A stretch of 64,000 bases of DNA from Sporosarcina sp. ZBG7A (GCF_000813425.1 NZ_JWIB01000013.1:151197-215196), one strand, 5' to 3'. Shown: positions 47,379 to 56,230, numbered from the stretch's first letter. Notes: a model not told the origin generated them from the letters alone. A program made the numbers and translations.

Positions 47379-48731
47379 TTACTTGATAGAAACCTTAACT
47401 TCTTTATCCTCTGAAGCTTTTTCAGCAGTAAAAACAACATCTTTTGATCCTTCAACATTTGTAACATCCCAGTCAACTAAATCACTAAACGCTGATGCTG
47501 TTTTTCCAGCAATGGATACAGGCGTATCGCCTTTAGAGATTTCAATCGTTTTTTCACTAGTAACTGTACCATCTTCAAATGTCACTACTATTTTCCCAGT
47601 TCTAGCTACTATCCCATCAATTGTAAGAGTATTTACTTCTCTTTTTCCTTCTCGACCTTCACTACCTTTTTGCTTTTTAAGAAATTCGCCCTTAATCTCT
47701 GCTCTGTTTTCTTTTTCAGGAACGTCAATTTGAAAATCATAAAACTTATCCAATTTAGATGTAAATATCACTTCACTACCGACATTTGTAATCACCCATT
47801 TAGATGTTAGCGGTGTAAATCTTCCTTTTAATGTAATATAAAAGTCTTTGACAATAGCTTCTGCAACTTCATCCCCCGTTGCAGGTTTAGGAACACCACT
47901 AACTATTTTTTGTGTTGCCCCAAAATAATTATTATTAGTAATAAACCCATCACCATCATTCATATTAAAGACAAAATTGCTCATCTTAGTAGCATATCCT
48001 TCATCAAACTTATAGCTGACAATTGTTTTTGCAGCTTCCATTGCTTTTTGTCCTTTAGTTTGTTCGACTAGATTTCCCCTGACGTCGTTCTTTGGTGTTT
48101 CAGGTATATCAATTTCTTGTGGGTCTTTTAATGTAACACCCTCTTTAATATTAATTATTTCTACGCTGTTATCAGCATTATCCAAAATTACACCCGCAGC
48201 AGTAACAATGAATTCTCCAATTGAACCCTTAACAATAACAGTAGCAGCCTCTGTTACTTTTACCGAATTAATATGACCCATTAAAGTAACATTTCCCTTG
48301 GCCGCAATTTCCACCTCACCATTAACTGTCCCTTTGTTGTCAAAACTGGTTCCATTGAAATCATTGATTACAATCGAATTCAGCTTCCCACTGTTGGTAA
48401 ACGTATTAGTCTTAACATCAACTATAGTTGTTTTGCCTGTAACTCCAACATTTCCCCCAATGAGGAAATCTGCATTCCCAGTTTTTACAGAAAGATTACC
48501 AACAACCTTACCACCTGCAACAGATGAATTAATGGAGATTACACCAGCTTGGCCGGTATTAAAATTAATGTCCCCTGTAAAACTATGACCGTTTAAATCA
48601 AATGGTAAAATACGACTGACATTAATTGACTCCGCAGCGATATCATTTGTTAAAGTTACTTTAGTGACCTTATTATTTGCTAGTGCTGCTTCTAATTCAG
48701 CTTTCGTTCCTACATTTGCTAGTCCAGAGCT
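47379..48731 (-). CDS. Group II intron 3' exon C: surface-protein C-terminal module
   Basis: An open frame of 450 codons beginning AGC exactly at the predicted 3' splice site (after GACGGGAAT) and ending at the TAA at 47379. There is no ATG, GTG or TTG with a ribosome site near its beginning; the first possible start is an unsupported GTG at 48314. The product begins SSGLANVGTKAELEAAL, followed by a beta-helix-like region (repeated V-x-V, G-N and N-x-G patterns to about residue 190) and then Ig-like/S-layer-type repeats to the end. It has no signal peptide, so it makes sense only if joined to an upstream exon. Confidence 0.75.
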   Translation of the reverse strand, partial: SSGLANVGTKAELEAALANNKVTKVTLTNDIAAESINVSRILPFDLNGHSFTGDINFNTGQAGVISINSSVAGGKVVGNLSVKTGNADFLIGGNVGVTGKTTIVDVKTNTFTNSGKLNSIVINDFNGTSFDNKGTVNGEVEIAAKGNVTLMGHINSVKVTEAATVIVKGSIGEFIVTAAGVILDNADNSVEIINIKEGVTLKDPQEIDIPETPKNDVRGNLVEQTKGQKAMEAAKTIVSYKFDEGYATKMSNFVFNMNDGDGFITNNNYFGATQKIVSGVPKPATGDEVAEAIVKDFYITLKGRFTPLTSKWVITNVGSEVIFTSKLDKFYDFQIDVPEKENRAEIKGEFLKKQKGSEGREGKREVNTLTIDGIVARTGKIVVTFEDGTVTSEKTIEISKGDTPVSIAGKTASAFSDLVDWDVTNVEGSKDVVFTAEKASEDKEVKVSIK

Positions 48732-48862
48732 ATTCCCGTCTTATACTGCATGTCCTATGCAGCTTTCGTTTCGGGCCTACACCGTACAGGCGACTTTCAT
48801 CGCATACGGCGTGCCATCAATAGTACTAATTCAAAATGCTCATTTCCCCTACCTTAATAATA
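48732..48862 (-). other. Group II intron 3' end, domains V-VI, copy C
   Basis: Domain V is 48812 to 48779 (34 nt): lower stem ACGCCGTA with TACGGTGT, a 2-nt bulge, and an upper stem closed by a GAAA tetraloop. Domain VI follows with outer stem CCCG/CGGG and inner stem CTGCAT/ATGCAG; a bulged A eight positions from the end and the terminal AAU match group II rules. About 50 bp before domain V (AGGGGAAAT...AGCATTTTGAATT) is also shared with copy B. Confidence 0.88.
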
Positions 48863-49007
48863 GTATATTCGTAACAATTACAATAGTTAAATCCTTCACC
48901 ATTTCCCAACACATTCCTTTATCATTCGACAAATACATTAGCGCCATCGAAATTTATTTTCAGGAATTGCTAAATAAGCACGTGACCTCTTCAAATCACA
49001 AATTTAA

Positions 49008-49035
49008 AGGGTACCTATTATAAAATAGGCACCCT
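49008..49035 (-). terminator. Terminator of the nuclease gene
   Basis: AGGGTGCCTATT and AATAGGTACCCT pair with one mismatch around a 4-nt loop, then TTTAAATTT on the minus strand. Confidence 0.8.
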
Positions 49036-49066
49036 CTATTCCTAATATTTTTTTGTTTTCACTTCT

Positions 49067-52000
49067 TTATGAAGCTTTTTGATACTGTGATGAAACATTG
49101 GAAGATTTCCAAATTAGTTCAACCCATTCAGGATGATCGATAAATGGGTTTCGATTACCTTGGATTTCAAAGATCATATTATTACGGTTTTGTTCAAATT
49201 CATCTATCGGATCTTGTTCATGCCATTGTAGTAGAACAGAAAGCTTACCGTGATATGGATTTTTACCGTTGTTTAATTTCTCATTCAGCTCTAAATCTAC
49301 TTTATCCCCTTTTTCATAACGTGTTGCCATGTAAAATATCATACGTGCTACATCGCCTTTAACACGATCAGGCGGCTCCCAGGAATTGGTCGTTTTCAAA
49401 CATCCATTACACCCTTTTACGGCAGTCCCTCCATTATCAAAGTCGAGGCTTCCTCTTGAACTATTTACTTGTACATCAGTTGGACGCAAGTGATGAATGT
49501 CTGTTCCAGGACCATTGGAAGTACCAAAATCACCATGGGATTTAGCCCAAACGTGTTCACGATTCCAATCCCCTACATTACCACCATTTCTCGATTTTGA
49601 AATGGATGCCCCTGAATAAAGTAAAATCACGTTATTTGGATTGTTAGGATCCTCGTCTGTTTTCTTAAGTGCATCCCAAACATTCGAATACGATAATATT
49701 CGCTGATCAGAAATAATATCATGTAATGCTGTCTTTAATGCCTGACCTTCTTTACCAATAGCATCGCTATAATATCCCAAATTCGATTCTTCATCTTTTG
49801 CAACAGTTACTGTAAAACTTAGAGTTGCACTTAGATCCCCCTGGTATGCAGTTACTCCAACTATGTGCGTGCCTTCTTCTAAATTTAATACCAGAGTATT
49901 ATTGGTAATACTTCCCTTCGTTGCATTAAAGCGAAGTGGCTTATTTACTTGGTTCTTAAAATACTCATTTAGTGGAATTTCAATAGTTTTACCTAAACTT
50001 ACATTGTAATCAGAAATTTCCTTGATTACATTTGGCGGTTCGTTGTCATCAGGCAAAGAAGGGACCTCGATGGGTCCCCCTTTGGAATTAGTGATTTTGA
50101 TTTGTGAAGCAGAGGCGCCGTTAATGAATTCAAGTTCCTCTACATTTTCGGCTCCTCTGATTTCCTTGATGTTGGTACCATCGACAATTACTTTTTTCAC
50201 CGTGGTTCCTGCAAAGTCAATAATCGCTCCTGACTTTACTGGTTTGAGATGAACGTTAAGAGTTTTAAATCCTTCTCCATGGAGTTTCGCATATTCCCCT
50301 GTAAATAATACGCCTTCAATAATGATTGAATTGCCATCAATCATTACATCCACACTTGGTTTACTAATTAGAAGCTTCTTTGTTTTGAAAGATGTAAAGC
50401 TATACGACTTTTCAGCTACGATCGGCGGTTTAACTTCACTATTTTTCACTAGGGATAGCTGCACCATAACCGGATCGTGGTCACTCGCACGGCCCGCCAT
50501 ATCGGTATAATCCGCATTCACATGCAACATATCGATTTCAGCAGCATCTGCTAAATTGTTCGATACGAGCACATGGTCAAGCACTTGTGAATTTCCTTGA
50601 TAGACGTAAGAATATCGATCCGATTCTTCAACTTTATTCACAAGATTCGTCATCAATTCGCCTTCGTGGATCTTCAGCGCATCCGTGAATTGGAAGTCGT
50701 TGAAATCGCCAAGTGATACAACATTCGCATCTGGATCTTTCGTTTTTACATCTTTAATAAAGTCATATACGATATGCGCAATTTTCTTGCGCTGGATTTC
50801 GCTGTTGTACACCGGTGGCTGGACAGATCCAAATAATGGCGTATCTCCACCTTTCGAATTCCAGTGGTTCGCGATGACGATAACATCTTCACCTTGGAAC
50901 GTGAACTCTGCTGCAAGTGGCTTTCGGCTACTATTGAACGCTTCATTCTTGGGATCAATTCGTCCTGGATTCACCGTCAAACCACCATTTTCATACCCAA
51001 CCGCTGTTACTGCATCCCCATGAGGTGCTCCTGTTTTCATTGAAACGCGCTCAGGATTATACAGGAATCCAACACGGATATTGGCATTCGGCTGTCCACC
51101 ATCTTGGTTATTCACCGGATCGATATTGACATACTCATACTTCACTCCGCCAGCGTCTACAATCGCTTGAATTAGACGTTCATAACTTTGATAGGCTTCA
51201 GGTCCACCCGCATCAGGACCGTTATTGTCTTGAACTTCAGTAACACCAACAATATCAGGACTTTGCATATCGACCGCAAAGGCACGTGCTAGCTTCTTCG
51301 CTTTATCGGCAGAAGTCGATTTTGTATTGTTCGAGAAATTCTCCAAGTTGTACGAAGCAAGTGTAAGCTTTTCTTTATCCTTCACAATTGTCGTCGTTTC
51401 AGGAGCTGCATTCCCTTTTACAAACTTCGATTTCATATCATCGAGTCCAACGTAAATTTTATAGTTTTGGTAGGAATAACCGACGACTCCAACTGTCGGC
51501 CCTTTGAAGAAATCACCTGTCGCCACTTCAAAATCGCGTGCTGGACCGTTTGGTTCCATACGGAATTGTACGAGATCCGCGTTTGGTGCGTCTTTCTTCA
51601 ACAAGATGCCGCCGTTTTTCGTTTCTGTCTTACGAGTTTCCAACACAGTTGCCAAATCCCCGTTTTGCTGAGGTGCGACAGCTTTCACATTACCCACTTC
51701 AACGAGCATTGCTTCCCGGCTCTCCCAGAAGTCGCCTGCATATTTCGCCGGATTGAATTCCTTTAGACCTTCGCTAAGAATTTGTTCTTTTGGAAGGTTG
51801 GATTCATCAATAATGAACGGTTCAGGAAGTTCAACATTTCGATCCACAATTTTCACAACGCCGCCACGGTCTTCACGAACGTTGATTTGCGTCGTTTTCA
51901 AGTCCGTCTCTTGACGGTCAGAGAATCCATCAATCGCATACTCACTCACTTGTCCAGTGACAGAAACCAAATCACCTTTCTTTAAGTTCCATGCATCACG

Positions 52001-53602
52001 ACCACTGTACAGCACAACAGCTTCTGACGTATTCAAATCACCATCGCGCTCACTATCAGGTGTTTGGATGTGATAATAGGTCGACCCCAGCAGTTCATAT
52101 TTATAGGTGACAATTCCCTGCACGCCATCCACGACTTGTCCTGCAAAAGGCGACTCATGTCCTTCGCCTTGGATGTCATGAATTTGCAGCGCGTCGGTAA
52201 TCGTATAGTCAAACGTTTGAACTGCACTCAAACGGCCATCCTCCGTTTTCGCAACTGCTTTCAACTGAACGGTATCCGTAATCTTCAGCGGTGTGGCATA
52301 CGTTGAACCCTTCTCGATTGGATCTGTACCATCCAATGTGTATAAAATTTCTGCATCCACGGTTCCAGAGGTCAACGTCACGTCTACACTCTTAACAAAT
52401 GTTCCGCTTCCTGGATTTGCTGCAACCGGCTGAACGACTGTTGAATCGGCGATTACATCTGCAGGTCCTCGTGGAATCACTTGGTAAACATCGTCAAACT
52501 GCTGAACAATCCCAGTGATTGAGTCATAAGTCATGCCCGCTTGCAATCCTAGGTTGTCGTTTTCATCACGAACTGTAAATTCCGACCCGTCTGTAGCAAT
52601 GAAATTCGCCGACCCGGTGCCCGCTTCTTTATTTGTAAGCGTCACATTGTTCACTGTGACAAGCTGGGATTCCACTGTTTCACCAATGTCTTTACCCTTC
52701 ACTGTTTTAGGTTTCGGTTCAGTACCTGACTCCTTTTTTACAAGCGTTGCGCCGTCTAATTGTAACAATCCACGAAAATCGGCAATCTTACCAGTTACTG
52801 TTACTTCATCGCCGACTTCTACTGCTAGACCTGGTGGGCGTACAGCGATGCCTCCGGTTCCGTCTTGAATGGAAATTGTATTCTTCAGTTTCGCAGCGAC
52901 AATTCCTTTAACTGTTGCATTCTGACCTGCTTGCAATGCCCGAGCATCTGAAATACTAATTACTTCTGCAGGTGCTTCCGGCTCTTCAGGATCGATCGAA
53001 CCGGATCCATCTAAATCATGGGCACCAAGATTCGTAAACGTGTCTTTCGGGTAAGCCGTCCATTCTTTCGCTCGGTCAAAGGCATCATCGATGATAGAAT
53101 CACCTTTCAATATGCCTTTATTTCGAACAAGTGTCACATCGACGCCCCATTTGTCCAAAGACCCAACTTGTCCAATGGAGTCGATCGCCGCATTCCCTTT
53201 TTTAAGTACGATGGCATCGTCACCGTTGTAATTTGTGACAGCACCATTTTCCAAATCCGCTTTGGCTTTCAACTCAGCAACAGCTTGATTATGCACAACA
53301 ACATATGTTTTTCCATTTTCAAGTGTTCCTGACAGCTCTAGTTTGTGTGTTGGAGCTGTAGCTCCATTGGCATACATTTCAACTGAATATCCGCTTAAAT
53401 CAAGCGTTGCTCCTGTGCCGTTATACAACTCAATCGACTTGTTAAAGCTAGAGCCTTCGATGTATTCAGAAATCAGTAAATCCGTAGCTTTTACCGCAGT
53501 AGTCTCAACTGCATAAACCGGAATGGCTGGAGCCACTACTCCTGTAACAAGTGTCGCTGCCATTAGTGAATTGAACCATTTCTTGCCCGTTCGACCGTGC
53601 AT
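49067..53602 (-). CDS. Large secreted dual-nuclease (LTD, EEP nuclease, endonuclease I)
   Basis: A 1,511-residue secreted protein. Signal peptide (residues 1-31, cleavage after PVYA); lamin-tail domain (about 38-170, LLISEYIEGSSFNKSIELYN); OB-fold modules; a chitobiase-like module (about 395-465); an endonuclease/exonuclease/phosphatase domain (about 735-1,085) with catalytic motifs ASYNLENF, VTEVQD, ANHWNSKGG, LGDFNDFQ and ASDHDPV; an S-layer-like linker; and a C-terminal endonuclease I domain (about 1,280-1,495) with the His-metal motif WNREHVWAKSHG. Probably degrades extracellular DNA. Starts 91 bp after exon B, with AGGAGT upstream. Confidence 0.92.
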   Translation of the reverse strand: MHGRTGKKWFNSLMAATLVTGVVAPAIPVYAVETTAVKATDLLISEYIEGSSFNKSIELYNGTGATLDLSGYSVEMYANGATAPTHKLELSGTLENGKTYVVVHNQAVAELKAKADLENGAVTNYNGDDAIVLKKGNAAIDSIGQVGSLDKWGVDVTLVRNKGILKGDSIIDDAFDRAKEWTAYPKDTFTNLGAHDLDGSGSIDPEEPEAPAEVISISDARALQAGQNATVKGIVAAKLKNTISIQDGTGGIAVRPPGLAVEVGDEVTVTGKIADFRGLLQLDGATLVKKESGTEPKPKTVKGKDIGETVESQLVTVNNVTLTNKEAGTGSANFIATDGSEFTVRDENDNLGLQAGMTYDSITGIVQQFDDVYQVIPRGPADVIADSTVVQPVAANPGSGTFVKSVDVTLTSGTVDAEILYTLDGTDPIEKGSTYATPLKITDTVQLKAVAKTEDGRLSAVQTFDYTITDALQIHDIQGEGHESPFAGQVVDGVQGIVTYKYELLGSTYYHIQTPDSERDGDLNTSEAVVLYSGRDAWNLKKGDLVSVTGQVSEYAIDGFSDRQETDLKTTQINVREDRGGVVKIVDRNVELPEPFIIDESNLPKEQILSEGLKEFNPAKYAGDFWESREAMLVEVGNVKAVAPQQNGDLATVLETRKTETKNGGILLKKDAPNADLVQFRMEPNGPARDFEVATGDFFKGPTVGVVGYSYQNYKIYVGLDDMKSKFVKGNAAPETTTIVKDKEKLTLASYNLENFSNNTKSTSADKAKKLARAFAVDMQSPDIVGVTEVQDNNGPDAGGPEAYQSYERLIQAIVDAGGVKYEYVNIDPVNNQDGGQPNANIRVGFLYNPERVSMKTGAPHGDAVTAVGYENGGLTVNPGRIDPKNEAFNSSRKPLAAEFTFQGEDVIVIANHWNSKGGDTPLFGSVQPPVYNSEIQRKKIAHIVYDFIKDVKTKDPDANVVSLGDFNDFQFTDALKIHEGELMTNLVNKVEESDRYSYVYQGNSQVLDHVLVSNNLADAAEIDMLHVNADYTDMAGRASDHDPVMVQLSLVKNSEVKPPIVAEKSYSFTSFKTKKLLISKPSVDVMIDGNSIIIEGVLFTGEYAKLHGEGFKTLNVHLKPVKSGAIIDFAGTTVKKVIVDGTNIKEIRGAENVEELEFINGASASQIKITNSKGGPIEVPSLPDDNEPPNVIKEISDYNVSLGKTIEIPLNEYFKNQVNKPLRFNATKGSITNNTLVLNLEEGTHIVGVTAYQGDLSATLSFTVTVAKDEESNLGYYSDAIGKEGQALKTALHDIISDQRILSYSNVWDALKKTDEDPNNPNNVILLYSGASISKSRNGGNVGDWNREHVWAKSHGDFGTSNGPGTDIHHLRPTDVQVNSSRGSLDFDNGGTAVKGCNGCLKTTNSWEPPDRVKGDVARMIFYMATRYEKGDKVDLELNEKLNNGKNPYHGKLSVLLQWHEQDPIDEFEQNRNNMIFEIQGNRNPFIDHPEWVELIWKSSNVSSQYQKAS

Positions 53603-53625
53603 TGCCTCACACTCCTAGTTGGAAT

Positions 53626-53669
53626 GGACTCTAAATACGGACTTAAAAGCCCATCCGCTTTAGAGTCCT
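53626..53669 (-). other. Hairpin between exon B and the nuclease gene
   Basis: GGACTCTAAA and TTTAGAGTCC form a 10-bp stem with an inner GCGGATG...TCCG pairing; no T run follows. It may be a weak terminator or a processing/5'-UTR structure for the nuclease mRNA. Confidence 0.5.
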
Positions 53670-53692
53670 AGTTTCACCTTCATTTTGTTAAT

Positions 53693-53959
53693 TTAAAGAA
53701 TTGTGTCTCCATCTACGTCTATACCAGTGAAATTATATGAAGATCCGACTAAACCCGATACATCTAAATTCCCTTTGACTTTAATGTTAGAGAAAGTGAT
53801 ATTAACCGAGGGTGTACCAATTAAAATCAAGTTGCCCTTAACTTCGGCATGTTCCAATTTACTAAGGTTGTTTACCGAAACAGTTACATTCCCTGCATAA
53901 ACTTTCGGACTTTGATTTGTGCCTGAAAACGCAGGACCATTTACAATAATGTCAACGCT
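53693..53959 (-). CDS. Group II intron 3' exon B: short beta-helix-like module
   Basis: An 88-codon open frame that starts AGC directly after the domain VI end (GACGGGAAT) and runs to TAA at 53693. The product (SVDIIVNGPAFSG...GNVTVSVNNL...VKGNLILIG...VKGNLDVSG...DGDTIL) shows regularly spaced short beta strands like surface-protein beta-helices and resembles the first part of exon C. No start codon with a ribosome site is present. Too short for most gene callers, but its phase and position match exons A and C. Confidence 0.7.
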   Translation of the reverse strand, partial: SVDIIVNGPAFSGTNQSPKVYAGNVTVSVNNLSKLEHAEVKGNLILIGTPSVNITFSNIKVKGNLDVSGLVGSSYNFTGIDVDGDTIL

Positions 53960-54087
53960 ATTCCCGTCTTATACCGCAACAGCGGCTTTCGTTTCGGGCC
54001 TACACCGTACAAGCGACTTTCATCGCATACGGCGTGCCATCAGCAGTACAAATTCAAAATGCTTATTTCCCCTATCCTCATAATAAT
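53960..54087 (-). other. Group II intron 3' end, domains V-VI, copy B
   Basis: Domain V at 54035-54002 (34 nt, GAAA tetraloop, 2-nt bulge). It differs from copy C by one base in the bulge. Domain VI has the outer stem CCCG/CGGG and inner stem CCGC/GCGG (CTGCAT/ATGCAG in copy C), so the inner helix is kept by paired changes. Terminal AAU and a bulged A eight positions from the end. Confidence 0.9.
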
Positions 54088-54179
54088 GTAGGTGCAATGA
54101 AAATAATAGTTAAATTTTCCGACAACTAAATACATAAGTTACTGTTTTTCGACAACCGATCATTCTAATCTACTCCTAA

Positions 54180-54270
54180 AATGAAAAAGGCTCTACAATA
54201 GATTGTGATCTCATTCATTCGCCCACCAAATCGTCTGAATCGTGTATTTCAAAGATACGCACTTTTAAGG
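54180..54270 (-). repeat. Copy of the conserved 3'-flank element
   Basis: AAAAGTGCGTATC...GATTCAGACGATTTGGTGGG...GAATGAATGAGATC with a weak terminator hairpin (GGCTCTACAATAG region). It resembles the flank after exon A and the one after exon C, and follows the radC pseudogene. Confidence 0.6.
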
Positions 54271-54276
54271 ATTGCC

Positions 54277-54647
54277 TTAAGGAGGGTTATGAGCAACAAA
54301 GATCTAACAAGCGTTAGAAACAATAGTGGTTTTCACAACTTCTTTCGAATGGACGATGCTAAAATTCAGGCTGTGGATGTCACACACGTTGATGTTTGTT
54401 GGTTGATTCTTCACATCTAAACACATGGCGACCAAAGATTTTCTGTCGAATTCACCTAGAAACTATTTGAACAAGTACAATCCATCTTCCGGACTCTTGA
54501 TAGAACGGTTCTTGTATAACAGGATATTTTCTTTCAAAATATTCGCAAGGAAACTATGTCAACTCTCTGCGCTGGATGCGACATTAACTGGGCGACTTGT
54601 ATTCCTGATGAATTAGGCTGGTTTTTGTTATGATTGTATTCTTTCAT
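54277..54647 (-). pseudogene. radC-like JAB-domain pseudogene
   Basis: Starts with AGGAGGAG and ATG 54647 (MKEYNHNKN...RVDIVSLRI), then frame changes. The last third reads, in one frame, CLDVKNQPTNINVCDIHSLN, FSIVHSKEVVKTTIVSNAC, stop, IFVAHNPP, stop. This is the RadC pattern (KNQ...SLN.SIVHPREVFK...VAHNHPSG), with an internal stop and the metal-binding HNHPSG broken to HNPP. Short RadC proteins are common on mobile elements; this one is dead. Confidence 0.85.
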
Positions 54648-54663
54648 GAGTTCTCCTCCTAAA

Positions 54664-54700
54664 TTAGAAAAAGCCCTAACCCAATTGAGTGGATTAGGAC
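54664..54700 (-). terminator. Terminator upstream of the radC pseudogene
   Basis: GTCCTAATCC and GGGTTAGGGC pair across ACTCAATT and are followed by T5 on the minus strand. It could be a second terminator for exon A transcripts. Confidence 0.75.
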
Positions 54701-54755
54701 GCTTCTTGTATTCTGAATTATTAAATCTATTTGAAATTCGAGTTAAAATGACAGC

Positions 54756-54865
54756 AAAAAAAGGAAAGTCCTCTAACCGATTACTTGATTAGAGGACTAT
54801 CTCCTTCATTCAACTACCAAATTGTATGATTAGCATCTGAATTTAGTAATGCGCAGGCCACGCAC
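54756..54865 (-). terminator. 3'-flank element with terminator after exon A
   Basis: The conserved flank (AAAAGTGCGTGG...AAATTCAGATGCTAATCA, then CAATTTGGTAG) leads to AGTCCTCTAA/TTAGAGGACT with a 12-nt loop and a T7 run after TTTCC. The terminator is nearly the same as the one after exon C. Confidence 0.85.
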
Positions 54866-54879
54866 TTTTATAATGATTT

Positions 54880-55518
54880 TTAAGGTTGTAACACAGCTAC
54901 CATATCAGCAATTGTTTCATAATAATTAACGTTGTTACCATTTTTTTCATTAAATACTGCTGTAGCTACCTGATTTAACGTAGGTGATGTTGAGCCAGTA
55001 TACGCAGCCCAACCCATTTCAGTTGTAATAGCTGTAATTGCCGTTTCTGTCGCAGTTACATCAGTAGCTGTATTTAGGTTATTTACTAGTGTCGCATACT
55101 CTGTAACCGAAGCCGTTAAAGCAGCTTCAATTGCCGCGTAATTGGCAAATGGTGCTTGAGGAACAGTTGCTTTAGGTCCTTTTTGAATTAAATGCTTTGC
55201 AACTTCAACCTTTTGGATAGATGAAAGTACATCATATCCTGCATTTCCAAGGTATCCAAGTCTTACACTTACATTCGTTTCACTACCTTGTAAATTAGTA
55301 TCAATCACGATATTACTTTGTCCAGTTGCTAACAATGTATCAAGTACTGACTTCTCATTAGCTAAAAGAGTTTTAACCCCAGGAGCTAGTCCATCGTACT
55401 CAGCCAATGCGGCCTTGATGATTGGCAATTTTTTCCCACGATTAGTTCCATCGTTTACTACTGTAAGAGCGGCATTATGTGTTGATTTAAAAGCATCTGC
55501 CAATTGTTGTGATGTGCT
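54880..55518 (-). CDS. Group II intron 3' exon A: helical surface-protein C-terminal module
   Basis: A 212-codon open frame starting AGC right after the domain VI end (GACGAGAAT) and ending at TAA 54880. The product (STSQQLADAFKSTHNAALTV...TKMG-like helical repeats...ETIADMVAVLQP) is mostly alpha-helical, low in charge and rich in Ala/Thr, as in S-layer-associated modules. The first in-frame start is TTG 55503 with no ribosome site and no signal peptide. It most likely represents a spliced-on C-terminus. Confidence 0.75.
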   Translation of the reverse strand, partial: STSQQLADAFKSTHNAALTVVNDGTNRGKKLPIIKAALAEYDGLAPGVKTLLANEKSVLDTLLATGQSNIVIDTNLQGSETNVSVRLGYLGNAGYDVLSSIQKVEVAKHLIQKGPKATVPQAPFANYAAIEAALTASVTEYATLVNNLNTATDVTATETAITAITTEMGWAAYTGSTSPTLNQVATAVFNEKNGNNVNYYETIADMVAVLQP

Positions 55519-56230
55519 ATTCTCGTCTTATACTAGCTTTTCAATTTAAGGTAGCTTTCGATCCGAGCCTACACCGGACAAGCGACTTTCATCGCATACG
55601 GCGTGCCATCAACAATATTATTCAAACACTGTAAATCCCTTGAAATTTATTAGAACTATATAACCGTTACAATATAACTATATCGATAGCAAATAGAGAG
55701 ACCAATTACCGCAATAGTAATTGGTCCTACTATTAAATTAAGCAACTTTTTTAGGGAAAAAAGCTTCGAATAATACCACTGACTAGGTTCCTTCGCTCCT
55801 ATCAGTTTTATCCTCCTCACATGTTACCATGCAAGTCCAAACGGCTGACAATCAACACTACTATGAACCTGCTGCCATCTTAATAGGGTCGCTGGTACTG
55901 AATTACCTATCCTACTAAGACTTCAAACGTTCCGTTACGTCCATCCCTTGTTTTGACAACCTTAGATCTCCACTATCCAGGAGAGAGAAAGAACAGTTTA
56001 ACAGTCAATTGCACTGATCTCCTATCTACATTTCAGAAGAAAGGATGAATATCGAGGTCCTAGCAATGTCGCGACATTCACTACCTCACCCTGCCTACAT
56101 GGATTCGTCTACCTGATCATAGTTATCTTTTAAAGAGCCCCGCCTCAAAAACGTTTGAGTACGACTTCACCTGACTTAATCCCTTCTGCGAAAACATCAG
56201 CGCGTCACTGGATCCAGGAGGATTAGGCAC
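55519..56230 (-). other. ORF-less group II intron (domains I to VI), about 712 nt
   Basis: Begins GTGCC at 56230 and ends GAGAAT at 55519. Domain I signs: GGATTAAGTCAGGTGAAGTC (56,184 to 56,165), GTAGACGAATCC...GTAGGCAGGGTGAGGTAG, and GCAGCAGGTTCATAGTAGTG. EBS1 candidate TTGCATG (55834-55828) pairs over 7 positions with the exon bases TATGCAA (56237-56231) just upstream; AACAGTC (56246-56240) is fully complementary to GACTGTT (56006-56000), a possible EBS2/IBS2. A hairpin GACCAATTAC/GTAATTGGTC lies at 55700-55726. Domain V is 55604-55571 (one mismatch in the lower stem); domain VI has outer stem CTCG/CGAG, a paired change from copies B and C. No reverse transcriptase is encoded, so it cannot move by itself. 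Confidence 0.85.

Noticed and set aside
48664..49023. Plus-strand 119-codon frame over domain V-VI copy C
   Set aside because: It reads through the complement of a conserved ribozyme structure and exon C; not a credible gene.
55519..56230. Intron-encoded reverse transcriptase/maturase
   Set aside because: No open frame of useful length exists in the intron on its own strand.
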